A stretch of 64,000 nucleotides of DNA from Patiria pectinifera. Taxonomy: Eukaryota > Echinodermata > Asteroidea > Valvatida > Asterinidae. Position numbers and translations under genes: made by a program. Shown here one piece after another: positions 24,335 through 33,645 of this stretch. The stretch is from NCBI GenBank assembly GCA_029964075.1, contig CM057130.1:6882001-6946000 (forward strand), written 5' to 3'. Position 1 is the first letter of the stretch. The number at the start of each line of letters is the position of its first letter. The notes below the pieces were generated by a model that saw only the letters and a list, made by a program, of their open reading frames with translations, was not told the origin of the DNA and searched no databases.

Positions 24335-24796
24335 TTAAAGTTGGGAAACTAAGTGATGCATGTGCTCTCTAAGTGTTTTCTCTGGATAATTGGAATTTGT
24401 AAGGAGTGTCACATCTAAGGGTAACCTTGCTTCTCTACCATATAAAAGGAAGAAGGGGCTGAATCCCACAGAATTTTCAGCAGGTGTAGTGCGATAAGCG
24501 AACTGTATGGAGGTTAAGTATTGATCCCAATCATTATGACATGTATTTACATAGTGAGAAATGGTATCAAGGATAACTGAGTTGAACCTTTCTTGAATAG
24601 CATTACATTGAGGATGATAGGAACTGGTATTCAATTTGTGAGTTTGCATGATTCGACACACCTCTAATACCAGCTTGCTAAGAAAGTTTGATCCTCTGTC
24701 ACTTAGTAGAGTCTCTGGACACCCATGTTCACAAATAACATTGTCGTAGAGTGCTCTAGCTTCTGTGGATGCATCTATGTTCTTCAATGGAATCAA
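24335..24796 (-). pseudogene. Ty3/gypsy integrase core, N-terminal half deleted
   Basis: The frame begins at IPLKNIDASTEARA and contains the second catalytic Asp (LLSDRGSNF) and the catalytic Glu region (YHPQCNAIQERFN), then FAYRTTPAENSVGFSPFFLLYGR split by a shift further on. The HHCC zinc domain and first catalytic Asp, which should precede it by some 200 residues, are absent: RNase H/linker sequence ends at 24793 immediately before. The integrase is therefore non-functional. Confidence 0.8.
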
Positions 24797-26283
24797 AATA
24801 GGTCGTCTCGTACAGTGATCTGTTTGAAATTTTCAAGATTAATTCCAGTTGGAAATTGAGGAGCCTCTTTTTCAACACAGTCGTTACTCGGTATCCTCTT
24901 TCCATGCTGATATCTTAAATTCTTTACAACATTAACATTCGGACTGGATGACTTAACTTCATCAGCAGAGCACAAAACATCATCATCAATATAATCAAAA
25001 TCTGTTTCTACCCAACTGGTATCCATTGGTGTCGGAACAGTATTGTTAGAAACATGACACCGACTACATTCAGTACAGGATCTATCATAGTCAATTCTAC
25101 TAAGTGTATCTACATGACAATTTCGGCCTTTGACGTGTACAACTTGAAAGTTATATGACTGTAATTTAAGTGCCCAACGTGCTAATCTACCAGTAGCATG
25201 TTTACTGTCAAATAACCACTTTAATGCGCAATGGTCAGTAACAACAGTAAATTTTACTCCCTGGAGATACTGTGCATATTTCTTTACACCTTCGACAACT
25301 GCAAGAGCCTCTAATTCAGTCGTAGTGTAGTTGCGTTCTGCATTATGTAATGCTCTACCACCATAGGCAATGACCCTTTCTTTATCGTCTTGGACTTGGG
25401 CTAGAATAAAGCCGAGTCCTTTTCCAGACGCATCTGTTTGAAGGTAAAATTCTGTACCGTCAAATCTGGGAAACGCTAAAATAGGTGGTTCAACCAGGTG
25501 TTGTTTGAGAGTCTCAAATGCAGTTTGGCAACTTTCACTCCAAATAAACGGCACATCTTTTCTAGTCAAGTTAGTGAGAGGTTCTGCAATCCTACAGAAG
25601 TCCTTGATAAATTTACGGTAATACCCTACAAATCCAAGGTATGATCTTACTTCTGAAACTTTCTTTGGTGTAGGATAATTTTTGACAACTTCTACCTTGT
25701 CAGGATCGGTTTCAATCCCTTCACTGCTCAGAACCATGCCCAAATATTTGATCTTTTGTTGGGCAAAAACACATGTTTTTGGCTGTAATTTTAGACCAGA
25801 GTTACGAAAACGATCAAACACCTGCTTTAAATGATGTAAATGTTCTGCAAATATATTTGAGAAGATTATTAGATCATCTAGATAACACAGCACAAATTTC
25901 CAATTTAGACCTCTCAACACTTCTTGCATAGCTCTTTGGAATGTGGCAGGGGCAGAGTGAAAACCAAATGGAAGTACCTGGAATTCATACAGAGAATCTT
26001 GCGTAATGAAGCAAGCCTTGGATTTGGATGATTCTTCAAGTTCTATTTGCCAATATCCAGCTGCTAGGTCTAGAGTTGAAAAATACTGTGGTTTCATGAT
26101 GCCTAGGCTATCAAGTGCATCAGATATGTTCGGTAATGGAAAATTATCCATAATACTGATCTTATTTAGCTTACGAAAATCTACACAAAAACGATATGAA
26201 CCCTGCTCTTTCTTTGGTACCATACATACTGGGAAACTCCATGGGCTAGTGGATTCTCTAATAATGCCTTCGTTCAACATACT
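24793..26283 (-). pseudogene. Ty3/gypsy reverse transcriptase and RNase H
   Basis: RT begins at the nested-insertion boundary (26283) with SMLNEGIIRESTSPWSFP and shows RFCVDFRKLN, the first catalytic Asp in FSTLDLAAGYWQI, FGFHSAPATFQR and the catalytic box CYLDDLIIF. RNase H follows with an Asp in LQTDASGKGLGF, a Glu in TTTELEALAVV and VTDHCALKWL. A linker with two CxxC pairs (CTECSRC) precedes the integrase deletion. The upstream 44 codons of the open frame come from the inserted LTR, so translation would start in foreign sequence. The catalytic residues are intact but cut off from gag and protease. Confidence 0.85.
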
Positions 26284-26531
26284 GTAACGTAGAACGAATC
26301 TGGGGTTCTCACACGCCTGACGAAGGAAACCACAGACACTATTCTTCAGGGCTTCGGGGCTCTCCGGCCATTTATTCTTTTCACTTTCTTTACACGAGGC
26401 TCTCTCTTTATACAACTCACAACAAAACTGGCAACGGGTCTCCCTGGCCCAGCAGCAGGGGTCTCAACGCTACGGTTGCACCGTGGGTCCGTGCTGGCGC
26501 CCTCTGCCGGCGGCCCGACACCGCCGTTACA
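26283..26531 (-). repeat. 3' LTR of the nested element
   Basis: Same as 28082-28370 except for a ~40-bp deletion after CAACTCACAACAAAA. The deletion and a few substitutions indicate the insertion is not very recent. Confidence 0.9.
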
Positions 26532-28057
26532 CAGCCCCCTCCGAGGACCCTTGTTCGTCCCCGAACAAGGCGGCGCCTCCACTGGGGTATCCGCTTGGGT
26601 CTCCTGGTCTCCTCTGTGGTCTCCTCCGGGGTCACCTCTGGGGTCTCCTCTGGGTTTTCCTCTGGGTTCTCCGTTTGGATCACCTCTGGGATCACCTCTG
26701 GGTTCTCCTCTTGGCCCACCCCGGGGTCTCCTCTCCATTGACTCCTGTGCGGCGAACTCCATCGGCTCCGCTCCATTGAGTCCCGTGCGGAGCAACTGCG
26801 CCGGCTCCTCTCCATTGACTCCAGTGCGGAGCGACTCCACGGTTCCGCTCCATTAACTCCCGTGCGGAGCGACTCTGTCGGCTTAACTCCATTTACTCCC
26901 GTGCGGCGCAACTCCCTCGGCTCCGCTCCATAGACTCCCGTGCGGGGCAACCTCGCCAGCTCCGCTCCATTGAATCCCGTGCGGAGCAACTCTACCGGCT
27001 CCGCTCCATTGATTCCCGTGCGGAGCAACATTTCCAGCTCCGCTCCATTGAATCCCGTGCGGAGCGTCTCTACCGGCTCGGCTCCATTGATTCCCGTGCG
27101 GAGCAACTTTTCCAGCTCCGCTCCATTGAATCCCGTGCGGAGCGTCTCTACCGGCTCCGCTCCATTGATTCCCGTGCGGAGCAACTTTTCCAGCTCCGCT
27201 CCATTGAATCCCGTGCGGAGCGTCTCTACCGGCGAACACGCATCCGGCGCTTGTACATGCGCGAAACGGGGCCGTTTCGGGGGGAAACCGTGCCCGGTGT
27301 ATTGGTGTCCGTGGAACGAAGCCGTTCCGGATGAAACATGCGTCCGTTGTATGAATGTGTGTGTTTCGGGGCTGTTCCCATCGCGGGCCCTGGCACGTGT
27401 GTTGATGCGGGGTGTCTCCGGACGATCAAGCCCGGCCAGCCCCGCTTTATCAACAGGCGCAACTCGGCAGTGTTCCGAGTGGAACAGAGCGTCTGTTGCG
27501 CCGTGGTGCACAGTGCGGCGCGATTCCCCATGGGATGCGTCCGTTGTATGAATGTGTGTGTTACGGGGCAGTTCCGGGGGGAACGTGCACCCGGTGAATT
27601 GGTGTTTGTAAAACGGAGCTGTTCCGGAGAAAAACATGCGTCCGTTGTATGGTGTGTGTGTTACGGGGCTGTTCCCATCGTGGGCCCTGGCACGTGTGTT
27701 GATGCGGGGTGTCTCCGGACGATCAAGCCCGGCCAGCCCCGCTTTATCAACAGGCGCAACTCGGCAGTGTTCCGAGTGGAACAGAGCGTCTGTTGCGCCG
27801 TGGTGCACAGTGCGGCGCGATTCTCCATGGGATGTAGCATGTGGGCCTAGCTGGCTCCCCGAAACCTTGAAAAAGTCCAACTCCGAGTCATCCAACGTGA
27901 CGAACGCTTTGCTGGCCATCTCACCAGGTTGGTTTACGCTCTGCGAGGCCCCGATCCAGCGTGCGTACCCGCCGTGTGGCGAGTCGGACGCCAGACTAAC
28001 TCGACCCGGTGTATTCATGGCGAAAAACACTCCAATTTCTACCTGTTTTTCCTCCAT
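26417..28057 (-). CDS. Long repetitive frame of the nested LTR element, unknown function
   Basis: A single uninterrupted frame covers almost the whole internal region and ends inside the 3' LTR. I place the start at the ATG at 28057 (MEEKQVEIG), just inside the 5' LTR, although the frame is open into the LTR. About 545 codons encode: a unique N-terminus; a ~45-residue block (RRTVHHGATDALFH ... RINTRARA) present twice about 93 residues apart; about ten 13-residue repeats of the type LRTGFNGAELEKL / LRTGINGAEPVET; then Pro/Glu/Thr-rich repeats (NPEENPEETPEVT). No known domain is recognisable. The high GC content lengthens open frames on both strands, and plus-strand frames of about 200 codons also exist here, so coding status is uncertain. 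Confidence 0.4.
   Translation of the reverse strand: MEEKQVEIGVFFAMNTPGRVSLASDSPHGGYARWIGASQSVNQPGEMASKAFVTLDDSELDFFKVSGSQLGPHATSHGESRRTVHHGATDALFHSEHCRVAPVDKAGLAGLDRPETPRINTRARAHDGNSPVTHTPYNGRMFFSGTAPFYKHQFTGCTFPPELPRNTHIHTTDASHGESRRTVHHGATDALFHSEHCRVAPVDKAGLAGLDRPETPRINTRARARDGNSPETHTFIQRTHVSSGTASFHGHQYTGHGFPPKRPRFAHVQAPDACSPVETLRTGFNGAELEKLLRTGINGAEPVETLRTGFNGAELEKLLRTGINGAEPVETLRTGFNGAELEMLLRTGINGAEPVELLRTGFNGAELARLPRTGVYGAEPRELRRTGVNGVKPTESLRTGVNGAEPWSRSALESMERSRRSCSARDSMERSRWSSPHRSQWRGDPGVGQEENPEVIPEVIQTENPEENPEETPEVTPEETTEETRRPKRIPQWRRRLVRGRTRVLGGGCVTAVSGRRQRAPARTHGATVALRPLLLGQGDPLPVLL
26755..27235. repeat. 39-bp tandem repeat inside the nested element
   Basis: About twelve 39-bp units containing TCCATTGAATCCCGTGCGGAG alternate in two versions, giving a 78-bp dimer (GGAGCGTCTCTACCGGCTC and GGAGCAACTTTTCCAGCTC). 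The length is a multiple of 3, so the minus frame stays open and yields 13-residue repeats. Confidence 0.85.
27369..27837. repeat. ~300-bp-period duplication inside the nested element
   Basis: About 167 bp at 27369-27537 (GGGCCCTGGCACGTGTG through CAGTGCGGCGCGATT) recurs at 27670-27836 almost unchanged. On the minus frame it produces the duplicated RRTVHHGATDALFH block. Confidence 0.85.
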
Positions 28058-28081
28058 CGGACATGCCACGGCTGCCACCAA

Positions 28082-28370
28082 TGTAACGTAGAACGAATCT
28101 GGGGTTCTCACACGCCTGACGAAGGAAACCACAGACACTATTCTTCAGGGCTTCGGGGCTCTCCGGCCATTTATTCTTTTCACTTTGTTTACACGAGGCT
28201 CTCTCTCTATACAACTCACAACAAAAAGGACGCTATACAAAAGTCACACTACTGAGTCGGCGCAGTCTGGCAACGGGTCTCCCTGGCCCAGCAGCAGGGG
28301 TCTCAACGCTACGGTTGCACCGTGGGTCCGTGCTGGCGCCCTCTGCCGGCGGCCCGGCACCGCCGTTACA
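28082..28370 (-). repeat. 5' LTR of the nested element
   Basis: 289 bp, TGTAACG to CGTTACA, adjoining the candidate primer-binding site on its left and the ATAC duplication on its right. Confidence 0.9.
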
Positions 28371-28375
28371 ATACT

Positions 28376-29020
28376 CTTGACATGTTTTTGTATTTCCTGT
28401 TGGATGTGAGGTGGTTGTCTATAGGGCCGAGACTTAATCGAGGGGTGATCCCCTGTGTTAATAGTATGTTTAACTCCTGAATATCGGCCTCTAGGTCCTC
28501 CATCAACTTGGAAAATGTCAGAATAATCTGATATTAGCTGAGTTATTGCAGCTGTTTCTGAATTAGACATGTGGTCTGTATTCAACATGACTTTGGAGAG
28601 AATTTCTTCTGTCTGTTTTCCAGAAATCACTGTTTTATCACAACAAGCTTCACTCAAACTTGGATTGTTACTGTCAGAAGAAGTTTTAACTTCTGCAATG
28701 TATGCCTCAAGGTCCATAGCCCTAACAGTCCTGAATCCTCCAATTTCAATACGATTTTGCACACCCCCTAGGGACTGAGGGTTAAGATCTATCGTTGTTA
28801 TTGGTACTAACTCACAGGGATCGATTAAATTGAACGTTCCCAGTTTGGTACGTGGATACAAAGTAATTGGATCTTCAGAAATATTCATGACCAATACATT
28901 TGCTTGACCCTTGACATTTGTAACCTGACTTGCGGTGCGTGCCACCATTACACCTAGTGACGTAATATGTCTACCTCCAAGGCATAAACCAACAGTGTTT
29001 ACAGGAAGTTGATTTTGCAC
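28376..29020 (-). pseudogene. Ty3/gypsy pol between protease and RT
   Basis: The frame carries the post-protease region (VMNISEDPITLYPRTKLG) and the RT entry region (FQVDGG ... VKHTINTGDHPSIKSRPYR and IQQEIQKHVK). It is cut at the nested insertion; the frame then reads a short LTR-encoded tail. Coding resumes at 26283 on the other side. A frameshift near 29000 separates it from the upstream protease part. Confidence 0.8.
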
Positions 29021-29573
29021 AAACTACGGTTTGAGAGCGTGGTGGGGTTGTTTGTTTCTTAAGAACACGCAACTGGTTTTTCTTAGCAAGTCGTAGTTTA
29101 CGTGACCTATAATCTATGTTAGCACATTGTTCGCTTAGAAAATGTGAACCAAGAATCATATGTGAGGTAAGACTACACACAACACTGAATTCTATTTAAA
29201 AACAGGTGTCGCACATAGCCACTGGTAAGGTAATAAATCCTGTAATGTCTAAGTCAGAATTATTAGCCGTTTTAGCACTCATTAAACGAGGTTTTTCGAT
29301 TAAATGGTGCATGGCAGGCAGATGTTTTAAAAGCCAGTCATTATCGATAAGATTAATGGAAGCACCAGTATCAATAAGGGCTTCAACTTGTACATGATAA
29401 ATCTGTACATCAATTGTACTTGAAGAACTCAAATTCATGTCAACACACTCAGAATTACTCTTTACTTGTGAATTCACAAGGCCTTCTTTTTGTTTGTCTG
29501 AGGCTTCCCCACCTGTCGTTGTTTGAACTTTTGAAGTTTTGACATAAACAGGTGGGCTCCTTAGTTTAAAGGA
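28971..29573 (-). pseudogene. Ty3/gypsy aspartic protease
   Basis: The pol frame is entered by -1 slippage at 29564-29570. It contains the retropepsin motif VEALIDTGASINLID and, after a frameshift near 29200 in a T run, the C-terminal flap-side motif HMILGSHFLSE. Gag-pol processing would need this enzyme, but the shift after CDTCF truncates it. Confidence 0.75.
29508..29570 (-). promoter_or_regulatory. Programmed -1 frameshift signal at the gag-pol junction
   Basis: On the minus strand the canonical slippery heptamer T-TTA-AAC (29570-29564) lies directly before the gag TAA stop. A 7-nt spacer follows, then a perfect 9-bp stem (CCCACCTGT at 29556-29548 with ACAGGTGGG at 29516-29508) around a 31-nt loop. 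Inside the loop is a further AACTT/AAGTT hairpin. Slipping one base back opens the protease frame. Heptamer, spacer and stem match the known requirements for efficient -1 frameshifting. Confidence 0.85.
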
Positions 29574-30388
29574 TTACCTAGGACATCGAAAGTAGCTCGG
29601 CAATACCGCCATTTGTGACCTGTGCGACCACATCTGTGACAAGTGAATGGATAACGATTGGATTGCTGAGGATTAGCTCTACCAGGTGAAATTGGTTTCT
29701 TTGGACTTTGTTCCTTCTGTTGTTCCAACCTATCCAACCTATTCGCAATTGAATTCATGGTTACTGTAAGGGATTGCAGAGTGGAATGGATGGCATTTAC
29801 GGAAACACTAGGATTAGTATCATTTGCTTTCAATCTATGCGGCTCATGAGCTGTTTGTTGCACAGAGATAGCCAGTCTAGCATAATCAAGAGCATCATGG
29901 AATGATTTCGGTTGGTTGGAAAATACAAATGCCCGAATGGATGGTAATAATCCACGTACAAATATGGAAAGACACTCTGCACTTGATTTCTTAACTTGTT
30001 GAAACATGTGCATAATATTTGAAGCATAATCATCCAATGTTTCGGAAGGTAGTTGTTTTCGTTCAAACAATTTTGTTTCAACTTGCCACACCCAAGAGTC
30101 ACCTTGAAAATGTTTCTTCAAAATCTTTTGGATACTCTCTACTGAATTTTTGTCTTCATTCGGCACACTTTCTAGAAAAATTTGGGCGTGGCCAAATATT
30201 CGAGACTGTAAAGCCAAGACTTTTTTTGCATCTGCAAAATCTCTTAATGAGGCCAAAGTCCTAAATCTAGAAATAAATTCGTCTACGTCCTCTTCGGGAA
30301 GACCTGAATATTTTAGTCCACTAGAGGCTAAATCATATTTGGTGCCCGACATTGTTGGTTTTTCTTCTAGATCGACTTCCATAAACAT
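29561..30388 (-). CDS. Ty3/gypsy gag (capsid and nucleocapsid)
   Basis: This is an intact 275-codon frame; a downstream start (MSGTKYD, residue 13) is also possible. Residues 30-180 resemble the retrotransposon gag capsid region, with FISRFRTLA, the FQGDSWVWQVETKLFERKQ stretch and a helix-rich remainder. Residues 200-225 are a probable coiled coil (LTVTMNSIANRLDRLEQQ). The nucleocapsid knuckle is CHRCGRTGHKWRYC at 250-263 (C-x2-C-x4-H-x4-C). It ends at the frameshift signal. It is the only intact gene of the element and would build virus-like particles. Confidence 0.85.
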   Translation of the reverse strand: MFMEVDLEEKPTMSGTKYDLASSGLKYSGLPEEDVDEFISRFRTLASLRDFADAKKVLALQSRIFGHAQIFLESVPNEDKNSVESIQKILKKHFQGDSWVWQVETKLFERKQLPSETLDDYASNIMHMFQQVKKSSAECLSIFVRGLLPSIRAFVFSNQPKSFHDALDYARLAISVQQTAHEPHRLKANDTNPSVSVNAIHSTLQSLTVTMNSIANRLDRLEQQKEQSPKKPISPGRANPQQSNRYPFTCHRCGRTGHKWRYCRATFDVLGNPLN

Positions 30389-30676
30389 TGAAGGATTGAT
30401 ACTTGAACACAGAAATCAAATGAAACTAATTTGGACAATCCGCCACTTTATATCATTTACTGAATAATTCTACAACTGTGTCCAGTATAATCGTTAATAC
30501 TTTATTTACAAAAAAAAAATGAAACCTACGAAACTGATGCCACTGTGAAAAATAAAAAAAAACTTACCGTGCCCGGCAAGGGCAGCTGACCGGGGCGTTG
30601 GCCGTCAGAGTCCGGAATGAAGGACCGGGAAAGCTCGGTGTAAGAACACAGAGTTGGTGCGGATCTTCCACCATTT
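30389..30676 (-). other. Ty3/gypsy 5' leader
   Basis: The leader lies between the 5' LTR and gag. The end next to the LTR (minus strand TGGTGGAAGATCCGCACC) is the candidate tRNA primer-binding site. It contains an A9 tract and a CCCGGCAAGGGCAGCTGACCGGGGC stem-prone stretch (30571-30597 region). Confidence 0.55.
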
Positions 30677-30975
30677 CTTATAATGCTTGTGATTTTTGCG
30701 AATTAGGAATTTATAAGAACAGACATTGGACAACTCAAATCCAAACACAGGAAACTTAAACTCTGCTTCCAAATAATTTAATATGACTACAGAAAATGGT
30801 ACAGAAAGTCATGACAGAGCCAACGCCCTGAAGCCAACTGCAACGAACAATGAATACGGGCGTGCTTATATAGCCACACAAGATTAGGAGGGTATTACAA
30901 GAATTTGTATAAGAGCGCCACGTCTGGTATTACATAAGAGCGCCACGTCTGGTATAACATAAGAGCGCCACAACA
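30677..30975 (-). repeat. Ty3/gypsy 5' LTR
   Basis: 299 bp, pairing with 22757-22994. It contains about three short repeats of ATAAGAGCGCCACGTCTGGT near its outer end and a TATATAG box-like motif (plus CTTATATAGCC near 30867) that may lie in the promoter. Confidence 0.85.
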
Positions 30976-31221
30976 GTAGTGCAGTATTATTCCATCAACC
31001 ATTTCCATAAAAATATGAATTGAAAACGTTTTTTTTATTCAGCCAAATAGCTATTGAAAGATTGAAATTAACAGCACAGGGAAGAGTCGAACTTTTCCCT
31101 TATATCTGTGTCCACACAAATCTTTGGTGTTTTACAAAGTCGCCGACACGTGTTTTGCCGCTCATTATTGATATATTAAAGTTGATGTATGCGTGCTTTG
31201 TGTCTGTGGAACCTTGATGGA

Positions 31222-31350
31222 TTTTTAAATTGAATTGATAATTGTCTAGCATTACATTAGTTATGAGCTTTCGAATGAGAAATCGCACGAAAAAAATCGG
31301 CCCGTGACGGACAATCAATTAATTAATTTCAACCTTTGAATGAGCGGGAC
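31222..31350. repeat. Short dispersed repeat, copy 2
   Basis: Homologous to 21829-21950 in the same orientation, with about one difference per 6-8 bases by eye. Function unknown. Confidence 0.6.
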
Positions 31351-31422
31351 GCTCCTAATTCGTTTTGAATAGTGTGCGCAATTTCTGAACTGGAGAGCGC
31401 CATTTAAAACCAATTTTTAAAA

Positions 31423-31430
31423 CTGTATAA
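31423..31430 (+). promoter_or_regulatory. Candidate TATA box
   Basis: TATAAAAG stands about 375 bp upstream of the Thr-rich exon candidate on the same strand. No initiator or transcript evidence is available, so this could be chance in AT-rich DNA. Confidence 0.25.
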
Positions 31431-31801
31431 AAGCCTGCAAAAACAAACACGCAACTTTATTTGTTGCAGAACATTATATTCCATTTTAATTTCGTTCTGG
31501 AAAGAAAATCATTTTTTTCTCTAAAAGCACGTATATAACAACTTTAAATGTTTCATGTTTGTTTGTTGTCGCGAAATCTTACTGATCTATTTGTTTTAAT
31601 TTGCAAGTTCTTTACTGAGGGGTGGCATTTTCTGTGCATTTTAGTTGTATTCTTACTACAATCTGTGTGTCAGACTCTCAATTTACATGCAAGATCCTTG
31701 AAGAATGATCAAAAACGAACACAGGGACCTAATTCGACCTGGTACTTTGAAGTGTGAAGGATAAGATAGTATGTTTATATTTTTGTCATGTTTTCATTCA
31801 G

Positions 31802-31856
31802 AGAACCGCTATTACAGTGGAACTTCCCACAACGACATTGGTGCCAACCACACTGG
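31802..31856 (+). CDS. Candidate Thr-rich linker exon of the SRCR gene
   Basis: A 55-nt segment is preceded by a pyrimidine-rich acceptor (TTTTTGTCATGTTTTCATTCAG) and followed by the strong donor CTGG|GTGAGT. In frame it reads RTAITVELPTTTLVPTTL, a Thr/Pro-rich stretch like the stalks between SRCR domains. Starting in phase 0 it ends with one extra base (phase 1), which fits the SRCR exon at 34426 that begins in phase 1. It is short, so chance is possible, and no upstream exon was identified. Confidence 0.45.
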
Positions 31857-32003
31857 GTGAGTTTCATTGGTTTCGAGTGATCGGAGTCGCTTTGAAGAGA
31901 TGTAAAGATTGCACTGTCTCATGTCTCCCGAAATATCTTGGACTTCAACACTCCCAGACACCCCTTTAGATAACCCTTGGGTATGGTGTTCCATATGTGC
32001 CAA

Positions 32004-32308
32004 CGGCGTCGCATTTGTTGTTTTTTTGGCGTCGCCTTTTTTTTTGGCGTTGCACTCTTTTTTTTTGGCGTCGCATTTTTTTTTTTTGGCGTCGAATTTT
32101 TTTTTTTGGCGGCGCTTTTTTTTTTTTGGCGTCGCATTTTTTTTTTGGCGGCGCATTTTTTTTTTGGCGTCGCATTTTTTTTTGGTCGCGCATTTCTTTT
32201 TGGTCGCGCATTTCTTTTTGGGTGGCGCATTTATTTCTTTTCGGGGGGGGGGGCGTCTATGAGGCGCCTTTATGACTTTATTACGAAACAAATATATATA
32301 GAACGAAA

Positions 32309-32361
<53 letters not shown>

Positions 32362-33645
32362 AACGAAACAAATAAATATGAAACGAAACCAATATATGTA
32401 GAACGTAACTCCAATATATATAGAACGAAACTCAAATATATATAGAACAAAACTCAAATATATATAGAACGAGAAAAATATATCGAACTAGAATTGTAAT
32501 AATTATATAAAACGAAGCAAGTTGCAAATGGACTCAATTCAGGGTGACTGTAAGGTCAATGCCAAATTCTGCTAGATGTTCTTCCAAAATCTGATTGATT
32601 AAACAAAAATCTGCCAAATCACCTATAATTTACACGACATAATGTACATTATAAACACTTATACTCATATGCAGATGTTATATAATGTCCTTAACCCCCC
32701 CCCCCGAAAAAAAAATCATAAAATTTCCTTTATAAAAAAAGGTATTATTCTTTTTTAAATGGCTCTTGTCTAGCCTGGTTTCCAATGTCTACAGTACTTT
32801 ACTGTGTTCTCGTACCTCAACGGTTAGACTGGCCAAAAAGCTTTTTTTGCAAGCAAATCAGCTCTGCTATATTTTTCTGTCCAAATCACCTCTTTTGCAG
32901 AATTCTGCTAGATATCTGCTTTAAAAAAAATTCATTTGCTAGATTTTCTGTGAAACTTTTTTTCTTCAAAAACTGCAGTTTTCCCGTCAAAATCACCAAT
33001 ATTGCAGAATTCTGCTAGAAATCTACTAGAATCAATTCAATCTGCTAGATTTTTTGTCAAACTTTTTTTGTCAAATTTAGCCGAAATTCGGCTAAAACGG
33101 TCACCCTTTTGAAACGTTAAATATATATATTTGAGTTTCGTTATATACATATTTGAGTTTCGTTCTATATATATTTGAGGTACGTTCTATATATATTGGA
33201 GTTACGTTCTATATATATTGGATTTACGTTCTATATATATATTTGATTTTCGTTCTATATATGTTTGTTTCTCGTTCTATATATATTGGTTTCGTTCCAT
33301 ATATTTGTTTCTCGTTTTATATATATTGCTTTCGTTCCATATATATTTGTTTCGTTCAATATATATTGGTTTCGTTCTATATATATTTGTTTCGTTCTAT
33401 ATATATTTGTTTCGTAATAAAGTCATAAAGGGCGCCTCATAGACGCCCCCCCCCCAAAAAAATGCGCCGCCCCAAAAAAAAATCGACGCCAGAAAAAAAA
33501 ATGCGACGCCCCCCAAAAAAATGCGACGCCAAAAAAAAAATGCGACGCCAAAAAAAAAAAATGCGACGCAAAAAAAAAGAAAGGGACACCAAAAAAAAAA
33601 GGCGACGCCAAAAAAAGGCGACGCCAAAAAAAAAAAGGCGACACA
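32004..33645. mobile_element. Large foldback element with low-complexity arms
   Basis: The left arm (about 32004-32480) runs GGCGTCGC-poly(T) repeats, G tract, TCTATGAGGCGCC, TTATGACTTTATTACG, then AATATATATAGAACGAAAC repeats and a TA tract. The right arm (about 33120-33645) is the reverse complement in mirror order (TATATATTTGTTTCGTTC repeats, CGTAATAAAGTCATAA, GGCGCCTCATAGA, C tract, poly(A)-GCGACGCC repeats). The spacer of about 640 bp is AT-rich with CTGCTAGATTTT motifs. Lysine- or phenylalanine-rich frames across the arms are low-complexity artefacts. No transposase is encoded. Confidence 0.8.

Larger units (their letters stand above)
26283..28370 (-). mobile_element. Nested non-autonomous LTR retrotransposon, GC-rich
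   Basis: The LTRs (26283-26531 and 28082-28370) begin TGTAACG and end CGTTACA. The insertion is flanked by ATAC or ATACT (26279-26282 and 28371-28374), a duplication of gypsy RT sequence. On the minus strand the internal part starts TTGGTGGCAGCCGTGG, a plausible primer-binding site, and ends GGAGGGGGCTG just before the 3' LTR, a plausible polypurine tract. The ~1.55-kb interior has no protease, RT or integrase motif. Its high GC content contrasts with the AT-rich host element, so it is a TRIM/LARD-like parasite of an unidentified autonomous partner. Confidence 0.9.
22757..30975 (-). mobile_element. Chromodomain Ty3/gypsy retrotransposon with nested insertion
   Basis: The element is bounded by LTRs at 22757-22994 and 30677-30975 and by a 5-bp target duplication GTAGT (22752-22756 and 30976-30980). 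Order on the minus strand is LTR, leader, gag, protease, RT, RNase H, integrase, chromodomain, 3' region, purine tract (about 22995-23012), LTR. A 2.09-kb LTR element sits inside RT. Several frameshifts and an integrase deletion show it is dead. Confidence 0.9.

Noticed and set aside
27338-27850. Plus-strand frame of 170 codons in the nested LTR element
   Set aside because: High GC opens several frames on both strands; the minus frame is longer and in the element's own orientation.
31812-32450. Long lysine-rich or phenylalanine-rich open frames across 31.8-33.7 kb
   Set aside because: They read through poly(T)/poly(A) minisatellites in the foldback arms on both strands; low-complexity artefacts.
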